64,000 nucleotides of DNA from Benincasa hispida (lineage: Eukaryota; Streptophyta; Magnoliopsida; Cucurbitales; Cucurbitaceae), in the NCBI RefSeq assembly GCF_009727055.1, contig NC_052351.1, positions 60,779,744 to 60,843,743 on the forward strand, given 5' to 3'. The stretch's first letter is position 1. Each line of letters starts with the position of its first letter. The position numbers were made by a program, and so were the translations under genes. This document shows, one piece after another, positions 47,523-60,000 of the stretch. Under the pieces are notes generated by a model, which saw only the letters and a program-made list of their open reading frames with translations, ran no database searches and was not told the DNA's origin.

Positions 47523-49782
47523 CAAGTTGTTGGATATATGATCCCAAATTCCATTCTTTTATTGAATAGTTTTTATAGTGCTGGTGGGTTTTTCTCCATT
47601 CTGTTTCATGTGATGAATGGTTATGAATGTGGTTTTGTTGATGGATGTTTCGGGATAGGATACTTAGTTTTTAAGGCTTTGTTCGTTTACAAATTTGGTT
47701 TGTAAAGGCCTCTCTTTTGGGCGTAATTATTGCTATAGATTCTATTATTCATTAGTATGAGTCGCTCTTGCTGTTCCCCGGGAGCTTCAAAGAAGTTTTT
47801 CAGAGCACTACTTTGATGAAGAAGATGAAGCTGTAACGACCCGAGTTCAAGAGGGGTACAGGAATGAACCAGTATCACATCCGAATGAGAGGGATCCTAA
47901 GGACATGAAAGTATGGTTAAGAAAGGTTTAAAAGAATTGAAAGTTATTACCTATACCAACAAGGTTCACCTTTCTTTTCGGTGGCTCAATCATAGGAACT
48001 CTAAAGTTAAGCGTGCTTAGCTTGGAGTAATCCTATGTTTGGCGACTTCTTGGAAAATTTCCTAGGATGCATATGAATGAGGACAGAGCATGCTAAAGGT
48101 CGGTTCAAGGCCTGGTTCACTTATTTCGAACCGGATGACTCTTACTCTTGTAATAGTTAGCCTTTAAATTTCTTTTAGATGTCCTATCCCACTGTTTGTA
48201 TTAAATATACATATGATGTATGTTTTTTCTTATATGCTATTGTATGTCATATAGAATCAAAACCCACCATAGGTTATATATTTAATTTCCTACATCATTT
48301 ATATTATAAGTGTTATAATATATGTATATGCATGATTTAATTTTATAACATGCTCATTCATCATATAATATAAGTGCTATACTATATGCTTGCATGCATA
48401 AATAACATAGTCATGCATTATTTATATTATAATCATTATAATATATAGTTTGAATGTATGCATGTAATGTATGTTATTTAATTTCATTACTTTGTTATAT
48501 ATAAGTGTTATGTATATGTAGTAATGAAATGAACATTGCATGATGCATGACATTACTTTAGGTAATCTTATAAACGTTATAATTTTATAAAGTATGTCAA
48601 TCAATGCAATGTAGGTTTTAATTTGTTTCATTTACTTTATAAGAGTTATAGATAAATGAAATTAAAAATTAAAATCAATAACTAATAATTGCATGCAAAC
48701 TTAGGTAAAATCATTTTTTTAAGGAGTTTTAAAATATGGTTCACATAGGCCTAAGTTCATAATTTCTAATGAGATTAGAAATTAGATCAATATTTTTTAA
48801 TCGGTTTAATAGGATTAAATTGATTTCAATAAAAGATTAAATCTGTAGAAAATATATCTATAAGAGACCTTTAGTCTAAGGCAAGTTCTGTCTAGGCTGA
48901 GGTACTTAAGATGATGGAAACGTCGCACCCCTACCTGGAAAGGTGAATTAGATAGATTTGCTACAAGCATGCAATTGTTGATTAACATTTGTTAAAGTAT
49001 TTAACGAATATTAATCAAATTTTTAACTTTCCAAAGTAAGTGTTACTTTTGGGCAAACTTAAACAATCAACTTATTGAAAATAATTAGCTGTATTTTTCC
49101 TAAGTAAATTAAACCTTAGGTTGTTAAAATACTCAGTGGGAGGAAAAGATGTATATGATACGCCATTTATCCACTCATGTTTCTCCCTTACTATTCACAC
49201 CGTGAGACTCATGCTTGGCCTTGAGGTGCCTTGGGAGCGTCCCTTTGGATGGTGTTTGCATGGGTTAATATCAAGGTGAATAGAGAGAGTATTTATAGTA
49301 AGTGAGAGAGGGATGTGCGTCAACATGTCCTACGGTCTCTTTCATTGGTTTGCACCATGAGACATTTTTTCACGACCTTGAGTTGTCCTGGGAGTGTCCC
49401 CCCTCAGATGGTTTGTGCAATAGGTCAATATCAAGGCGAACTCCAAATATGGATAGGATCGCTTTATTTTTTGCTCCAATCGATTTTTCCCTTCGGTTGG
49501 CTCATTGGGGCAGAACTCTAGGATCTAAAATGAAGGGTCACACTTATGGAAAATTATTAAGCAAGTTAATGACTTCTTGACCAAATAAATAATGCCTTAT
49601 CGTTATAGGAATAAGAGTTATTCTAGTGTAATAATTGGTTGAGAGTGTCTCAATTCAGTGAAGGGATAACTAACTACCCTTCAGTAGCTTTTGTCCTAAA
49701 TCACTAAAGCGCCCTTGCAAAATTAGATGTTAAATGGGATTCATTTAGATTTTGCTACAACCAATGAGATTTTTTAAGAGTT
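47523..49782 (+). mobile_element. Long noncoding leader of element D
   Basis: About 2.26 kb between PBS and gag, with no convincing gene. The first 310 bases are leader; a gypsy LTR fragment lies at about 47832-48150; copia leader resumes and matches 14040-14960 (GCATGACATTACTTTAGGTAA, AGTGGGAGGAAAA). A distal part (49190-49440) contains a diverged direct duplication, then leader shared with 17540-18330 on the minus strand. Reading frames at 47451-47705 and 49302-49580 are not related to any retroelement protein. Confidence 0.7.
47832..48150 (+). mobile_element. Ty3/gypsy LTR fragment with a 5S-rRNA-like module
   Basis: Begins TGTAACGACCCGAGTTCAAG, the usual start of a plant gypsy LTR. Positions 47996-48075 align along plant 5S rRNA positions from GAACTCC through GTTGCA: AACTCTAAAGTTAAGCGTGC, GAGTAAT, GGCGACTTCTTGGAAAATTT, GATGCAT, including the exact 14-mer AGTTAAGCGTGCTT (48005-48018). 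It overlaps the internal promoter region of 5S genes. The right end is unclear and the fragment seems inserted in the copia leader. Confidence 0.65.
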
Positions 49783-50340
49783 GTGCTAAAATCTAATGTT
49801 GATCAATGTGTTTATTTTTCAGCAAATATATCAAATAGCGTTTTTTCATTAGTTGCCTTTTCTAGTTTGATTGATTTCAAATACATGACATGGAAAGAAT
49901 TCATTAAAATGATTTTCCTGGTAAAGGACCTCGAAACTGTCATAAATGAGGATTGTCCTCAAATCCCAATTCCTAATGCACCACGAAATGTTTGTAATGC
50001 ATATGAGGTGTGGATGAAGGCTAATTCGAGAGCCCAAATTCACATTTTGGCAAGCATACCTGATGCGTTGGTCAAAAGGTTTGGAACATGGTCATTGCAC
50101 ATGAGATCATGGAATCAATGCAAGAATTGTTTGAACGAAAGTTCTCATGATTCAAACAAAACATGATTGATGACAATGAAACCAATAGTGCCAGTTCCCA
50201 AGATAATCTCCAGTCTATATTGAATATCAATGGACTAACAGAGAAAGCAATCGTTGCCAACTTTGATTAAGTTCACCGATGAGGATTGTCCTCTAAGATG
50301 AAGCTTGGAGTTTATGACTTGGGTTAAGAAGCTGATCTCA
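49783..50340 (+). pseudogene. Ty1/copia gag remnant of element D
   Basis: Reads MTWKEFIKMIFLVKDLETVI, NEDCPQIPIPNAPRNVCNAY and ANSRAQIHILASIPDALVKR, a copia UBN2 Gag. A frameshift near 50085-50095 is followed by EIMESMQELFE-like coding in another frame to about 50150, then a decayed C-terminal part. No ATG fits the expected N-terminus (49783 is GTG), so the start is lost. A zinc knuckle is not visible. Confidence 0.83.
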
Positions 50341-50862
50341 CTACTCTCTAGAAAAGAAAGAACTCCAAAGAAAATAAATTTTATTTATTTGTCTTGGAGA
50401 CGTGCTTAGTAGAAAATGATGATTATGCCTGGATAGTTGATTCAGGCGCTACTAACCACATGTGTTCTTCCTATCAAGGATTTAATTCTTGGAATAGTTG
50501 GAAGTTAGAAAGATGACTCTTAAAGTCGGTACTGATGAGGCCATTTCAGCTGTTGCTCTAGGCAGGCGTAAGTTATTTTTGGACAAGAAACGATATATGT
50601 TATCAGATGGCGTATATGTAGTTCCTCATATCATGAGGAACCTAATTTCTGTTTCTTGTCTAATTAAACGAAAATATTCCATATCCTTCTCTGAGAATAA
50701 AGTGTTTATTTTTAAGAATGGAATGGAGTTAGGTTTTGGTTCAATGGAAAATAACTTATATGTACTAAGGCCGTTAGTCATAAAAGTCATGTTCAATACT
50801 GAAATGTTCAAAACAGCAACAACTGTAAAATGACAGAGAATTTCTCCTAAAGAAAATGTAAC
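50341..50862 (+). pseudogene. Ty1/copia protease and pre-integrase remnant of element D
   Basis: The aspartic protease motif is intact: DDYAWIVDSGATNHMCSS near 50420-50470. An indel follows. The frame at 50498-50833 reads DGVYVVPHIMRNLISVSCLI, NKVFIFKNGMELGFGSMENN and LYVLRPLVIKV, ending at a TGA. Sequence then jumps near 50862 into mid-integrase, so the GAG-pre-integrase HLRLGH motif and the zinc-binding HHCC part present in the sister copy at 59400-59890 are deleted here (about 0.4 kb). Confidence 0.87.
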
Positions 50863-52549
50863 ATAAGTTTGAAGCTCTTGAAAAGTTCAAGGAGTACAAG
50901 ACTGAAGTTGAAAACTTGTCAGGTAAAAAGATAAAAAAAACACTAGATATAATCGTGGTGAAGAGTATATGGACTTAAGATTTCAAAAATATATGATAGA
51001 AAATGAAATCATGTCCCAACTCTTAGCCTTAGGTACACCTCAGTAGGATGGTGTATCAGAAAGGAGAAACAGAACCCTGTTGGACATGGTTCGGCCTATG
51101 ATGAGTTAAGCTCATCTTCCTGACTCGTTTTGGGGATATGCAGTAGAGATTGTAATTTATGTTTTGAACAACATTCCCTCAAAGAGTGTTTTTGAAACAC
51201 CTTTTGAGTTATGGAGAGGTCGTAAAGGTAGTTTACGCCACTTCCGAATTTGGGGATGTCTAGCCCATGTGCTAATGACAAACCCCAAAAAGTTGGAACC
51301 TTGTTCAAAATTATGCCTATTTGTAGGCTACCCCAAGGCAACAAGAGGTGGATACTTCTATGATCCAAGTGAGAATAAAGTGTTTGTATTGACAAACACT
51401 ACCTTCTTGAAAGAAGACCATATGAGGGATCATAAACCACGAAGTAAATTGGTTTTAAGTGAGATTTCTAATGAGTCTGCTGAGACTTCAATAAGAGTTG
51501 TTGAACAGGCTGATATATCAACAAGGATTGTTGATGTCAGTTCATCTAGTCATCCATCTCAAGAGTTGAGATTGCCTTGACGTAGTAGGAGGGTTATGAA
51601 CCCACTTGTATGCTACATGGGTTTAATAGAAGCCCAAAACATCATAACCGATGATGGAGTTGAGGATCCATTATCTTATAAACAAGCAATGGAAGATGTT
51701 GACAAGGATGAATGGATTAAAGCCATGAATCAAGAAATGGAGTCCATGTACTTCAATTCTATCTAGGAGCTTGTAGATCAACCTGATGGGGTAAAACCTA
51801 TAGGTTGTAGATGGATCCACAAGAGGAAAAAAGGTGTAGATGGAAAGGTACAGACCTTTAAAGCTAAAGTTGTGGCAAATGGTTATACCCAGGTTGAGGG
51901 AATAGACTCATCTATTTTCATGGTAAATTCTATCAGGATTCTCTTGTCCATAGCCACATATTATGACTATGAAATACGACAAATGGAAGTCAAGACTGCC
52001 TTTTGAATAGTAATCTTGAAGAGACCATTTGCATGAATCAACCAGAAGGATTCATTGAATAAAATCAAGAGAAAAAGGTTTGCAAGCTTAATCTGTCCAT
52101 TTATGGACTGAAACAAGCATCTTGATCTTGGAATATAAGATTGATGTAGCGATCAAATCTTATGGCTTTGATCAGAATATTGATGAGCTTTGTGTTTAGA
52201 AGAAAATCATCAACAACTCATTAGCTTTCCTCGTGTTGTATGTGGATGATATCTTACTCATTGGGAATGACGTAGATTTTCTGACTGATGTAAAGAAATG
52301 GTTAGCTGCCCAATTCCAAATGAAAGATTTGGGAGAGACGCAGTTTGTTCTAGGGATCCAGATTATAAGGGATCATAAGAACAAAAGATTGGCCTTGTCT
52401 CAGGCATCGTATATTGACAAGATGCTTGTCAGATATTCGATGCACAATTCTAAAAAGGGGTTATTACCTTTCAGGCATGGAACTGTATTGTCTAAGGAAC
52501 AGTGTCCTAAGACTTCTCAAGTGAAGGAAATCAAGCATAAGGATTTCCA
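50863..52549 (+). pseudogene. Ty1/copia integrase-RT remnant of element D
   Basis: Distal integrase core (EALEKFKEYKTEVEN, GGEYMDLRFQKYMIENEI with the preceding Asp codon decayed, then SERRNRTLLDMV) and the integrase C-terminus as one frame at 51164-51580 (NIPSKSVFETPFELWRG, RIWGCLAHVL, KLCLFVGYPKATRGGYFYD). RT follows: DEWIKAMNQEMESMY, GCRWIHKRKKGVDGKVQTFK, a decayed MEVKTAF box, KLNLSIYGLKQAS, then an intact catalytic YVDDILLIGNDVDFL in the frame at 52233-52556. Several stops and frameshifts occur. The gene is cut at 52549 by a minus-strand LTR, so RNase H is missing. Confidence 0.9.
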
Positions 52550-53921
52550 TGAGTAGCGGAAGGATTGTTCCAAATTCTATTTGACATTGAACAACAACAA
52601 TTATAGTACAAGAACATAAACTAATAGGTCATGCACAACAAGAAATTACAGCATGCTTTAAGAGAGAGTCAAGAGATAGAGTATGCATACCTTTGAAGAA
52701 ACATTCTTCACGACTCCCTCGATCTATCTCTAATAGTCCAAGAACAGGAACACAACCCTCGAATGCAACAACCGGTGCAACACGATCACCAACACGAGCA
52801 TAACAAACATAATGAACGACCTCTAAAACCTCGAAATCAATCAAGATGAGTGAGGACACCACCACAATGGTTACCTTGGTATTCTCGGTGTGAGAATCCA
52901 GGAGTTGTTGGCTCCATATGGACCTGTGGAAGAGACAGGAGGACAACGATCGTGTAGACGATCAAGAAAGTGGGAGATAGGAAGTTGTCTACCGCATAGA
53001 TGATATGCTCGATCGTGTAGTAAATGGCAGCCTATCGCATAGACAAAGCCACACGATCGTTTAGCTACGATCAGCTGATGAACTATCATATAGTCAATGT
53101 GCACAATCGTTTAGTCTCTGTGAGCTATCTCTTAGTGAAATACTTTTACTTGATAGCTTGTCCGTGAGTTATTTCCGAATGAGGCAACTCTCTAAATTTA
53201 GGAAAACATTTTTCCTTTTATCTCACGATTACCATAAAACCACCAATAACCTCCCACTCAATCGATTATTAGAGAAAAATATTTAATTATCAAATAATTA
53301 ATATATTATAAATAAATATGATAACCAATTTACCAAATTATATTTATAACCTATAGTTTTAATATTTCATCTCATGAAATATATAAACCATAGTTTTTTT
53401 TTTCTATTTTATGGTACTTAATGTGAATCATATTTACATTAATCCTCCACTTGATGTATCTCATACATCAAACCAATAATATCATATATAATTGAATTTT
53501 CTCATGTTAATTTGAACACTTCAAACTAACTCCAAGAACTGATTCTCAACTTGAATCATTGAGCTACCAAGGGAACCTTATGGACCTGTAACTTGAAGCT
53601 CCAATGGTACTTGAATAATTGATCAAACTCTTTAGTCATGAGATCCACCATCCATTAACTGCCGAGCACTCCATTAAAGACCGATAGCTGCACTCTCTTC
53701 ACTAAAAATATATTTTGTGTCCATATCAACCAATCAATAGTACGATAACCCTTCATAGATTGCTTGATGGGCCAATTTACCATTTTGCCCCTGTAGTTAC
53801 ATCTAACTCCTTAAGTACCACTGATTCCTCTAATGAACATAAGTCATAGTTCTACTATGATTGAGTCCTCTCTTCCAAAGAGAGGATGTGGCCACTATGT
53901 TCAAGATCCAGAATCAGCCTT
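52550..53921 (-). mobile_element. LTR F, minus strand (part before the nested solo LTR)
   Basis: Starts TGAGTAGCGGAAGGATTGTT at the break in element D's pol, where the preceding bases are TTCCA. It shows the usual minus-strand order: U5-like region with CACCACCACAATGG, CGATCGTTTAG motifs (52947-53130), AT-rich block, conserved core to CCAGAATCAGCC. It is interrupted by 53922-55536 and resumes at 55537. Reading frames at 52629-52946 and 52871-53104 are incidental. Confidence 0.82.
52947..53130 (-). repeat. Dispersed CTAAACGATCG motif array in LTR F
   Basis: Variants include ACGATCGTGTAGACGATC, TCGATCGTGTAG, ACACGATCGTTTAGC and GCACAATCGTTTAG on plus. Fewer and more decayed than at 44337-44575. 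Confidence 0.7.
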
Positions 53922-55536
53922 TGTTCGTTGTTATCGTGATTCGCTCTAGGAGTGTATTGTATAAAATAAATTGAAAGAATAAGTTCTAAGTATAAGTGAT
54001 GTGTTGATGCTTTGATGCATTTAAGTATTTGTAACGTGTTAGTGCGTTAGAGAGATGCAACAGAACGCACAACACTCCTTCTAATGACGTTTAAGTTTTC
54101 TTAAACCAGACCCAAGTATAAATCTAATTTAGGTTCCTGGCAAGTCCAGGGTCGAACTCAGGGATTCAGTTAAACAAACGCAGACCTTGCGTTGTAGCTA
54201 TTGTAGGGGTTTTCCTAAATATATGAGAAAAATGTGTTATTTACACTAAAGTGTTGTGCTTGTGCAAGAAGATACAAAAGAGTTTAGTAGTGAGTGATGG
54301 ATCATGCGAGAATGGAGTTTAATGTAAGTGGTATGCGTTGGTCTAAGATGAGTGTACATAAACCAGAATGTGATATGGATGAGATGGGATGATTTGTTTA
54401 TCTTTTGTTTATGTGTTAGACTTTATTCAACATTTCTCAATGCAAATAACATATAAAACCTATCTCTAGGATGTATGCGTCTAACACAGAATGCAATAAA
54501 CACCAGTAATTCTATCTCTATCTGTACTAGGCATCCTACTTGATGTAGCTTAGTTATTCTCTTGAATAATCTAAGTTAAAGATGCTTTTACCAAGTGATC
54601 AAGTCGGCTTAAGCGTTTGAAAGGAAGTTTTGCATAAAGTATGAATGCATTCAATATAAACAAGAAATAAACAATGGCGAAAATGTGATGGATCAAATAT
54701 ATGAATTTTATAAAGAAGCAAATTGTCTTTACAAAAGTAATATCCAATCAAATGAAACGAAAGTGATAAATGAGATGAAAGGAATTGAGTCAAGTCGCAG
54801 AGTATAATCTCTTGTATCTCCTTGGCTCAATTCTATTGTGTATAATCACTTGTATAGGAAAAGGACAAAGTGTCTTTCTCAAGCTTGGCTTCCTACGTTC
54901 CCTGACCGGCGGTGGTGGTGGTTCTCAACCCTTCTGATCGTCTTGGCACCACAGCATAGCTTAAACTACGACTACACTAATTATAAAGAGTAAGGATCTT
55001 GATAATTTTTGAACTGAATAATTTTCTCACTGTAAACTCTGGAGGGACTTCATCTATTTATAGGTGTTGGTCATGTCCACTTGGTGAATAGGAAGCATTA
55101 AAGTCCATGCCCTGGTCAGCATTAAAGTCCATGCCTTGGTCAGCCGCCTGACTCTCGAGAGCTTTTCAAACGCCGCCTACTGCTTGGAAGCTTTTCAGAT
55201 GCCGCCTGTTGTAGGTGCCCATACTTGCAAGTGGTGATGTGACACAATCAGCCTGGATCAATGAATCTTCTCTACGTTGAACTCCCTCCAACGTATGGCC
55301 CATGCGTTAGAACTTTCCCTACGGCACCTTTTTGATTATGCGTTAGCTTTTTGTAAAGATCCTGCAATACAATGCGTTAGTGCCGCGATATTTAGTAATA
55401 AAACTTCTTTTGCATGAGTTTGCTAATGTTTGAATAAATCCATGCGTTTCTTCTAAAAATGAGGAGAATTTATCATTAAAAACCTTAGCTATTCCAACTT
55501 AAGAGCAAAAATAACTTGTATTTCTACAAGTTATCA
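53922..55536 (-). mobile_element. Solo LTR of the TGATAA family (copy 3), 1615 bp
   Basis: On the minus strand it starts TGATAACTTGTAGAAATACA at 55536 and ends ...ACAACGAACA at 53922, flanked by perfect GCCTT duplications (53917-53921 and 55537-55541). TATAAATA lies at 55055-55062 on the minus strand, about 474 bases from the start, matching the other copies. The first 22 bases after TGA form a perfect 9-bp stem with a 4-base loop. No internal domain is present. It is nested inside LTR F, which is itself nested in element D. Confidence 0.9.
55055..55062 (-). promoter_or_regulatory. TATA box of solo LTR copy 3
   Basis: TATAAATA on the minus strand (CACCTATAAATAGATGAAG), at the position equivalent to 25929-25936 in copy 2. 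Confidence 0.7.
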
Positions 55537-55709
55537 GCCTTAAGGGAGCAATCTATCTACTTACCCCTTCTTCGGGGAAGGAATGAATTCCATCTTGTGT
55601 AACTGAGTTTTCAACTCCGTAATCAAATAAATCCCCAAAAAGGTAGGATTGTTGAGTTGGGAATCTGGCCACTCTCACCCATACTAATCAAAAGACCGCC
55701 CTCAAACAT
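55537..55709 (-). repeat. LTR F, remaining part
   Basis: Resumes GCCTTAAGGGAGCAATCTAT after the nested solo LTR and continues to CATACTAATCAAAAGACCGC near 55700. There it breaks and the AT-rich block of another LTR begins. The true 5' end of LTR F is missing. Confidence 0.75.
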
Positions 55710-57005
55710 TCAAACTATATATTCAAATATTTATTTCTATCATAAAATTATTTAGATTTAATATTGATCATATTCACATTAATTTTAACATATAGTTTTT
55801 ATATAAATCTCATTTATATAATAAATACTTGAATCATATTCAATTATTTATCTCTCTCATTAAAATATATAATGTTTCAACATACATTACACTTTATAAT
55901 AATGTATCAACATACATTATATTAATTGTTTCTCATATAATTAATTCCTTTTAACTAATTTGAACAATTCAAATAAAACAAAATTAGTTTAATTCTCATT
56001 AGTTCTTATTGAGCTAACAAGGAAACCTTATGGACCTATATATTGAAGCTTAAATTATACAAGATTAATTGATTAAACTCTTTAATCAAATTATCAATAT
56101 TCATTAACTGTCAATACTTCAATAAAGACCGATAGCTACACTCGCTGTAGATATATTTTTGTGTCCGTTGCATATAACCAATCAATAGTGCATTGACCCT
56201 CAATAAATTGCTCGTAAGTACAATTGGATAAAAACTCTTACAGTTACATCTAACTCTTTAAGGACCACTGATCCCTCTATTGAACACTTAGTCATAGTCT
56301 TACTATTACGAGACCCCTATCTAGCTAGTAAGAAGGTGAGAGCCCTCATTGTTTAAGACCCGCAATCAGCCCTTAAGGAAGAAATTCGTCTACTTATTTT
56401 ACCAAAAGGATATAGTGAATTCCATCTTGTGTAGTTGAGTTCTTAGCTCCCCACTCAGACGAATCACCAAAATGGTAGGCATATTAAGTCATCGAATCTA
56501 GCCACTCTTACCCATGCAAGTCAAAGGATCGCCTTCATAGCTTCCTCACAACTCACTAACAATTAAGGTCAAGTGACAAAATGTAAGTCTCTTCTAGTAA
56601 CGGTGTTAGACAGAGAGACTAATTATTTCATGGTCCGGTCTTATACAAACTCTTTGCATAGGATACCCCTGCTCACATATTTCTACATGAATGATCAGAA
56701 TTAGATCATTTATAACAATTTACAAAAATTATAACAATTACAAAGTGAGCCATATCTGTAGTGTTACCAAGATAAGGTACCCAGCCTTATCCATTCTACT
56801 ACAGACCATTTAGGTTATTACTTAAACATGATCTACTTGTATGTTGCCATATACATGTTTAAGTTACATAAAATAACTCAGGATCTTAGTATTTTAGATT
56901 GAGTTAGCGCACATAAAATAACCATAATTTTATTAATAACAATTTTTTTATACGAGTTTACAACCTATGAGAATATAAGAGAGATTTAGGATACCAATCT
57001 CAACA
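55710..57005 (-). mobile_element. 3' LTR of element G, minus strand (5' two thirds)
   Basis: AT-rich block, then the conserved core to the terminus ...GGATACCAATCTCAACA at 57005 (TGTTGAGATTGGTATCCTAA on minus). The purine-rich AAATGAGAGAT on minus at 57006-57020 is the matching PPT. Its promoter-distal end is truncated at 55710. Confidence 0.8.
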
Positions 57006-60000
57006 ATCTCTCATTTGTCCTAAAGCTAAAAGAGAGGAGTGTACTATACAAATAAAGCACATAATATAATAAACCAGGGCATATACTATACCCGAGTAAC
57101 ATGTTCCACTTACCCTAGACAATATGTCACATATCCCATAAATCCGACCTTTTAGATGACTCTCAGACACTTTAGCCGTGAGAGCCTTCATAAACGGATC
57201 AGCAACGTTGTGCACCGAAGCTATCTTCATGACTATCACGCCACCTCAATGCACAATCTCCCGGATCATTTGATATTTCCTTTCAATGTGTTTGCCCCTT
57301 TTATGACTTCTAGGTTCCTTTAAATTTTCCATAACACCACTATTATCATAATAAAATATGATGGGCAAGGACATATTTGGAACAACTTCTAAATCAGTAA
57401 GGATCTTTCTTAGCCAAACAGCCTCCTCAATAGTTTCATAAGCAACTACGTATTCAGCTTCCATAATGGATCCCGCGATGCATCCTTGCTTGATGCTTCG
57501 GCGGATTATAACTCCTCTATTAAGAGTAAACACTGACCCTGATGTGGACTTCCTTTAATCCCAATCAGCCTGAAAGTTAGAGTTTGTGTATTCTATAAGG
57601 ATCGAATCCTTAGCTACATACAAAAGTCTATAGTCCCTCGTTCTCTGTAGATACTTGAGGGTTGTTTTGACCGTTGTTCAATGATTTAATCTTGGATTGG
57701 ATTGAAATCTACTGACAATCCCTACTGCATAACAAATGTCAAGTTTGGTACATAATATTGCATACAAAAGGCTACTAAAAGCCGATGCATAGGAAATCTA
57801 TCTCATTTCCTTAACCTCTTGAGGAGTGTTACGACACTGTTCCTTAGACAAAACAATTTCATGCTTGAAAGGTAAAACCCTTCTTGTAATCGTGCATTGA
57901 ATATCTGACAAACATCTTGTCAATATACGATACCTAAGATAGAGCCAACATTTTATTCTTACAATCCCTGATGATCTGGATCCCTGAAACAAACTGCACC
58001 TCACTCAAATCTTTCATTTAGAAATGGGCAGCTAGCCATTTCTTAATATCTGTTAGATATCCTACTTCATTTCCAATGAGTAGGATATCATCCACTACAA
58101 CATAAGAAAAATTATTGAACTATTGATGATTTTCTTATAGACATAAGACTCATCAACATTTTGATCAAAGCCATAAGATTTTGATCGTAGTGTCAAATCT
58201 TATATTCTAAGATCGAGATGCTTGTTTTAGTACATAAATGGACCGATTCATTTTGCTCTTGACCTTGCTTAATGAATCCCTCTGGTTGATTTATATAGAT
58301 GGTCTGTATTACCATTCAAAAAGCCAGTCTTGATGTCCATTTTCCATCTTTTATAGTCGTAATATGTGCCAATGGAAAAGGGAATTCTAATAGACTTTAA
58401 CATGACAACAAGTGAGAAAGTTTCTTTATAGTCTACTCCCTCAACCTGAGTATAACCCGTTGCCACTAGTCTAGCTTTAAAGGTCTATACCTTTCAATCT
58501 ACACCCATTTTTCACTTATAAATCCATTTACAACCTATAGATATTACCCCATTAGGTTGATCTACAAGCTTCTAGATAGAATTTAAGTACATAGACTCCA
58601 TATATGGATTCATGGCTTTAATCCATTTATCATTGTCAACATCTTCGATTGCTTTCTTATAAGACAATGGATCCTCAACCCCACCATCAGTATGATGTCT
58701 TGGGCCTCTATTAAACCCATGTAGCAAACAGGTGGATTCATAACTCTCCCACTACATTGAGGCAATCTCAACTCTTGAGATGGATGTGATTGACTAGATA
58801 AACCGAGATCAACAACTCTTGTAGATGTACTAGCCTCTTCAACAACCCTTGTTGAAGTCTCAGTTGTCTCATTAGAAATTTCACTTAATACTATTTTGCT
58901 TCGTGGTTTGTGGTCTCACATATGGTCTTCTTCCAAAAATTAGCATTTGTCGATACAAATACTTATTCCTTTTGGATCAAAGAAGTATCCACCTCTCATT
59001 CACTTATAGTAGTCTGCAAATAAGCATACACTTGAACGAGGTTCCAACTTCTCTAGGTTTGTCATTAGCATATGTGCTAGACATCCCCAAATCTTGAAAT
59101 GGCGTAAACTACCTTTACGACCTCTCCAAAGCTCATAAGGTGTTTTAAAAAATACTCTTTGAGGAAACATTGTTCAAGATATAAGCAGCAGTCTCTAGTG
59201 CATATCCCTAACAAACGAGTCAAGAAATTGAGCATAGCTTATCATAGACCAAACCATGTCTAACAGGGTTCTATTTCCTCTTTTCGATACACTATGCTAC
59301 TAAGGTATACAAGGGGCTGAGAGTTGAGACGTTATTCCATGTTCTATCATATAGTCTTGGAATCTTATGTTCATATACTCTCCACCATGATCAGATCGAA
59401 GTATGTTATCTTTTTACCTAACAAATTTTCAACCTCAATCTTATACTCCTTGAACTTTTCAAGTGCTTTAGACTTGCATTGTATTAGGTAAAGATACCCA
59501 TATCTTGAACAGTCATCTATGAAAGAGATGAAATATTCATACCCTCCTCTTGCTTTTACATTCATCGAATCACAAATATTTAAATGTATGAGCTCCAAGG
59601 TCTCTTTGGCTCTATAACCTTTTCCAGTAAAAGGTCGTTTTGTCATTTTTCCTTCAAGGCATGACTCACATACAGGTATGGGGTTTTCTTATAAACCATT
59701 TAGAAGTCCACTTTTTACCAACCTTTCAATTCTATTGAGATTAATATGACCTAACCTTAGATGCCAAAGGTGGGCATTTTCTTTAGGCAAAACTCTTGGT
59801 CTTTTAGTAGTTGTTGCTATTATGGATATTTCAATATTAAGAAAAATCTTTGTAACTAATGGCCTTAGTACATACAAGTTACTTTTCATTTAAGCAAAGC
59901 CTATCTGCATGCCATTCTTGAAAATAAACACTTTATTTTCTAAGAAGGAAACCAAATATCTTTGTTCAATCAAACAAAAAAGTGAGATTAAGTTCCTTTT

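Noticed and set aside
47996..48075. A genuine 5S rRNA gene
   Set aside because: Only part of the 120-base gene is represented, with many substitutions and indels, and it sits in a gypsy LTR fragment. It is at most 5S-derived.
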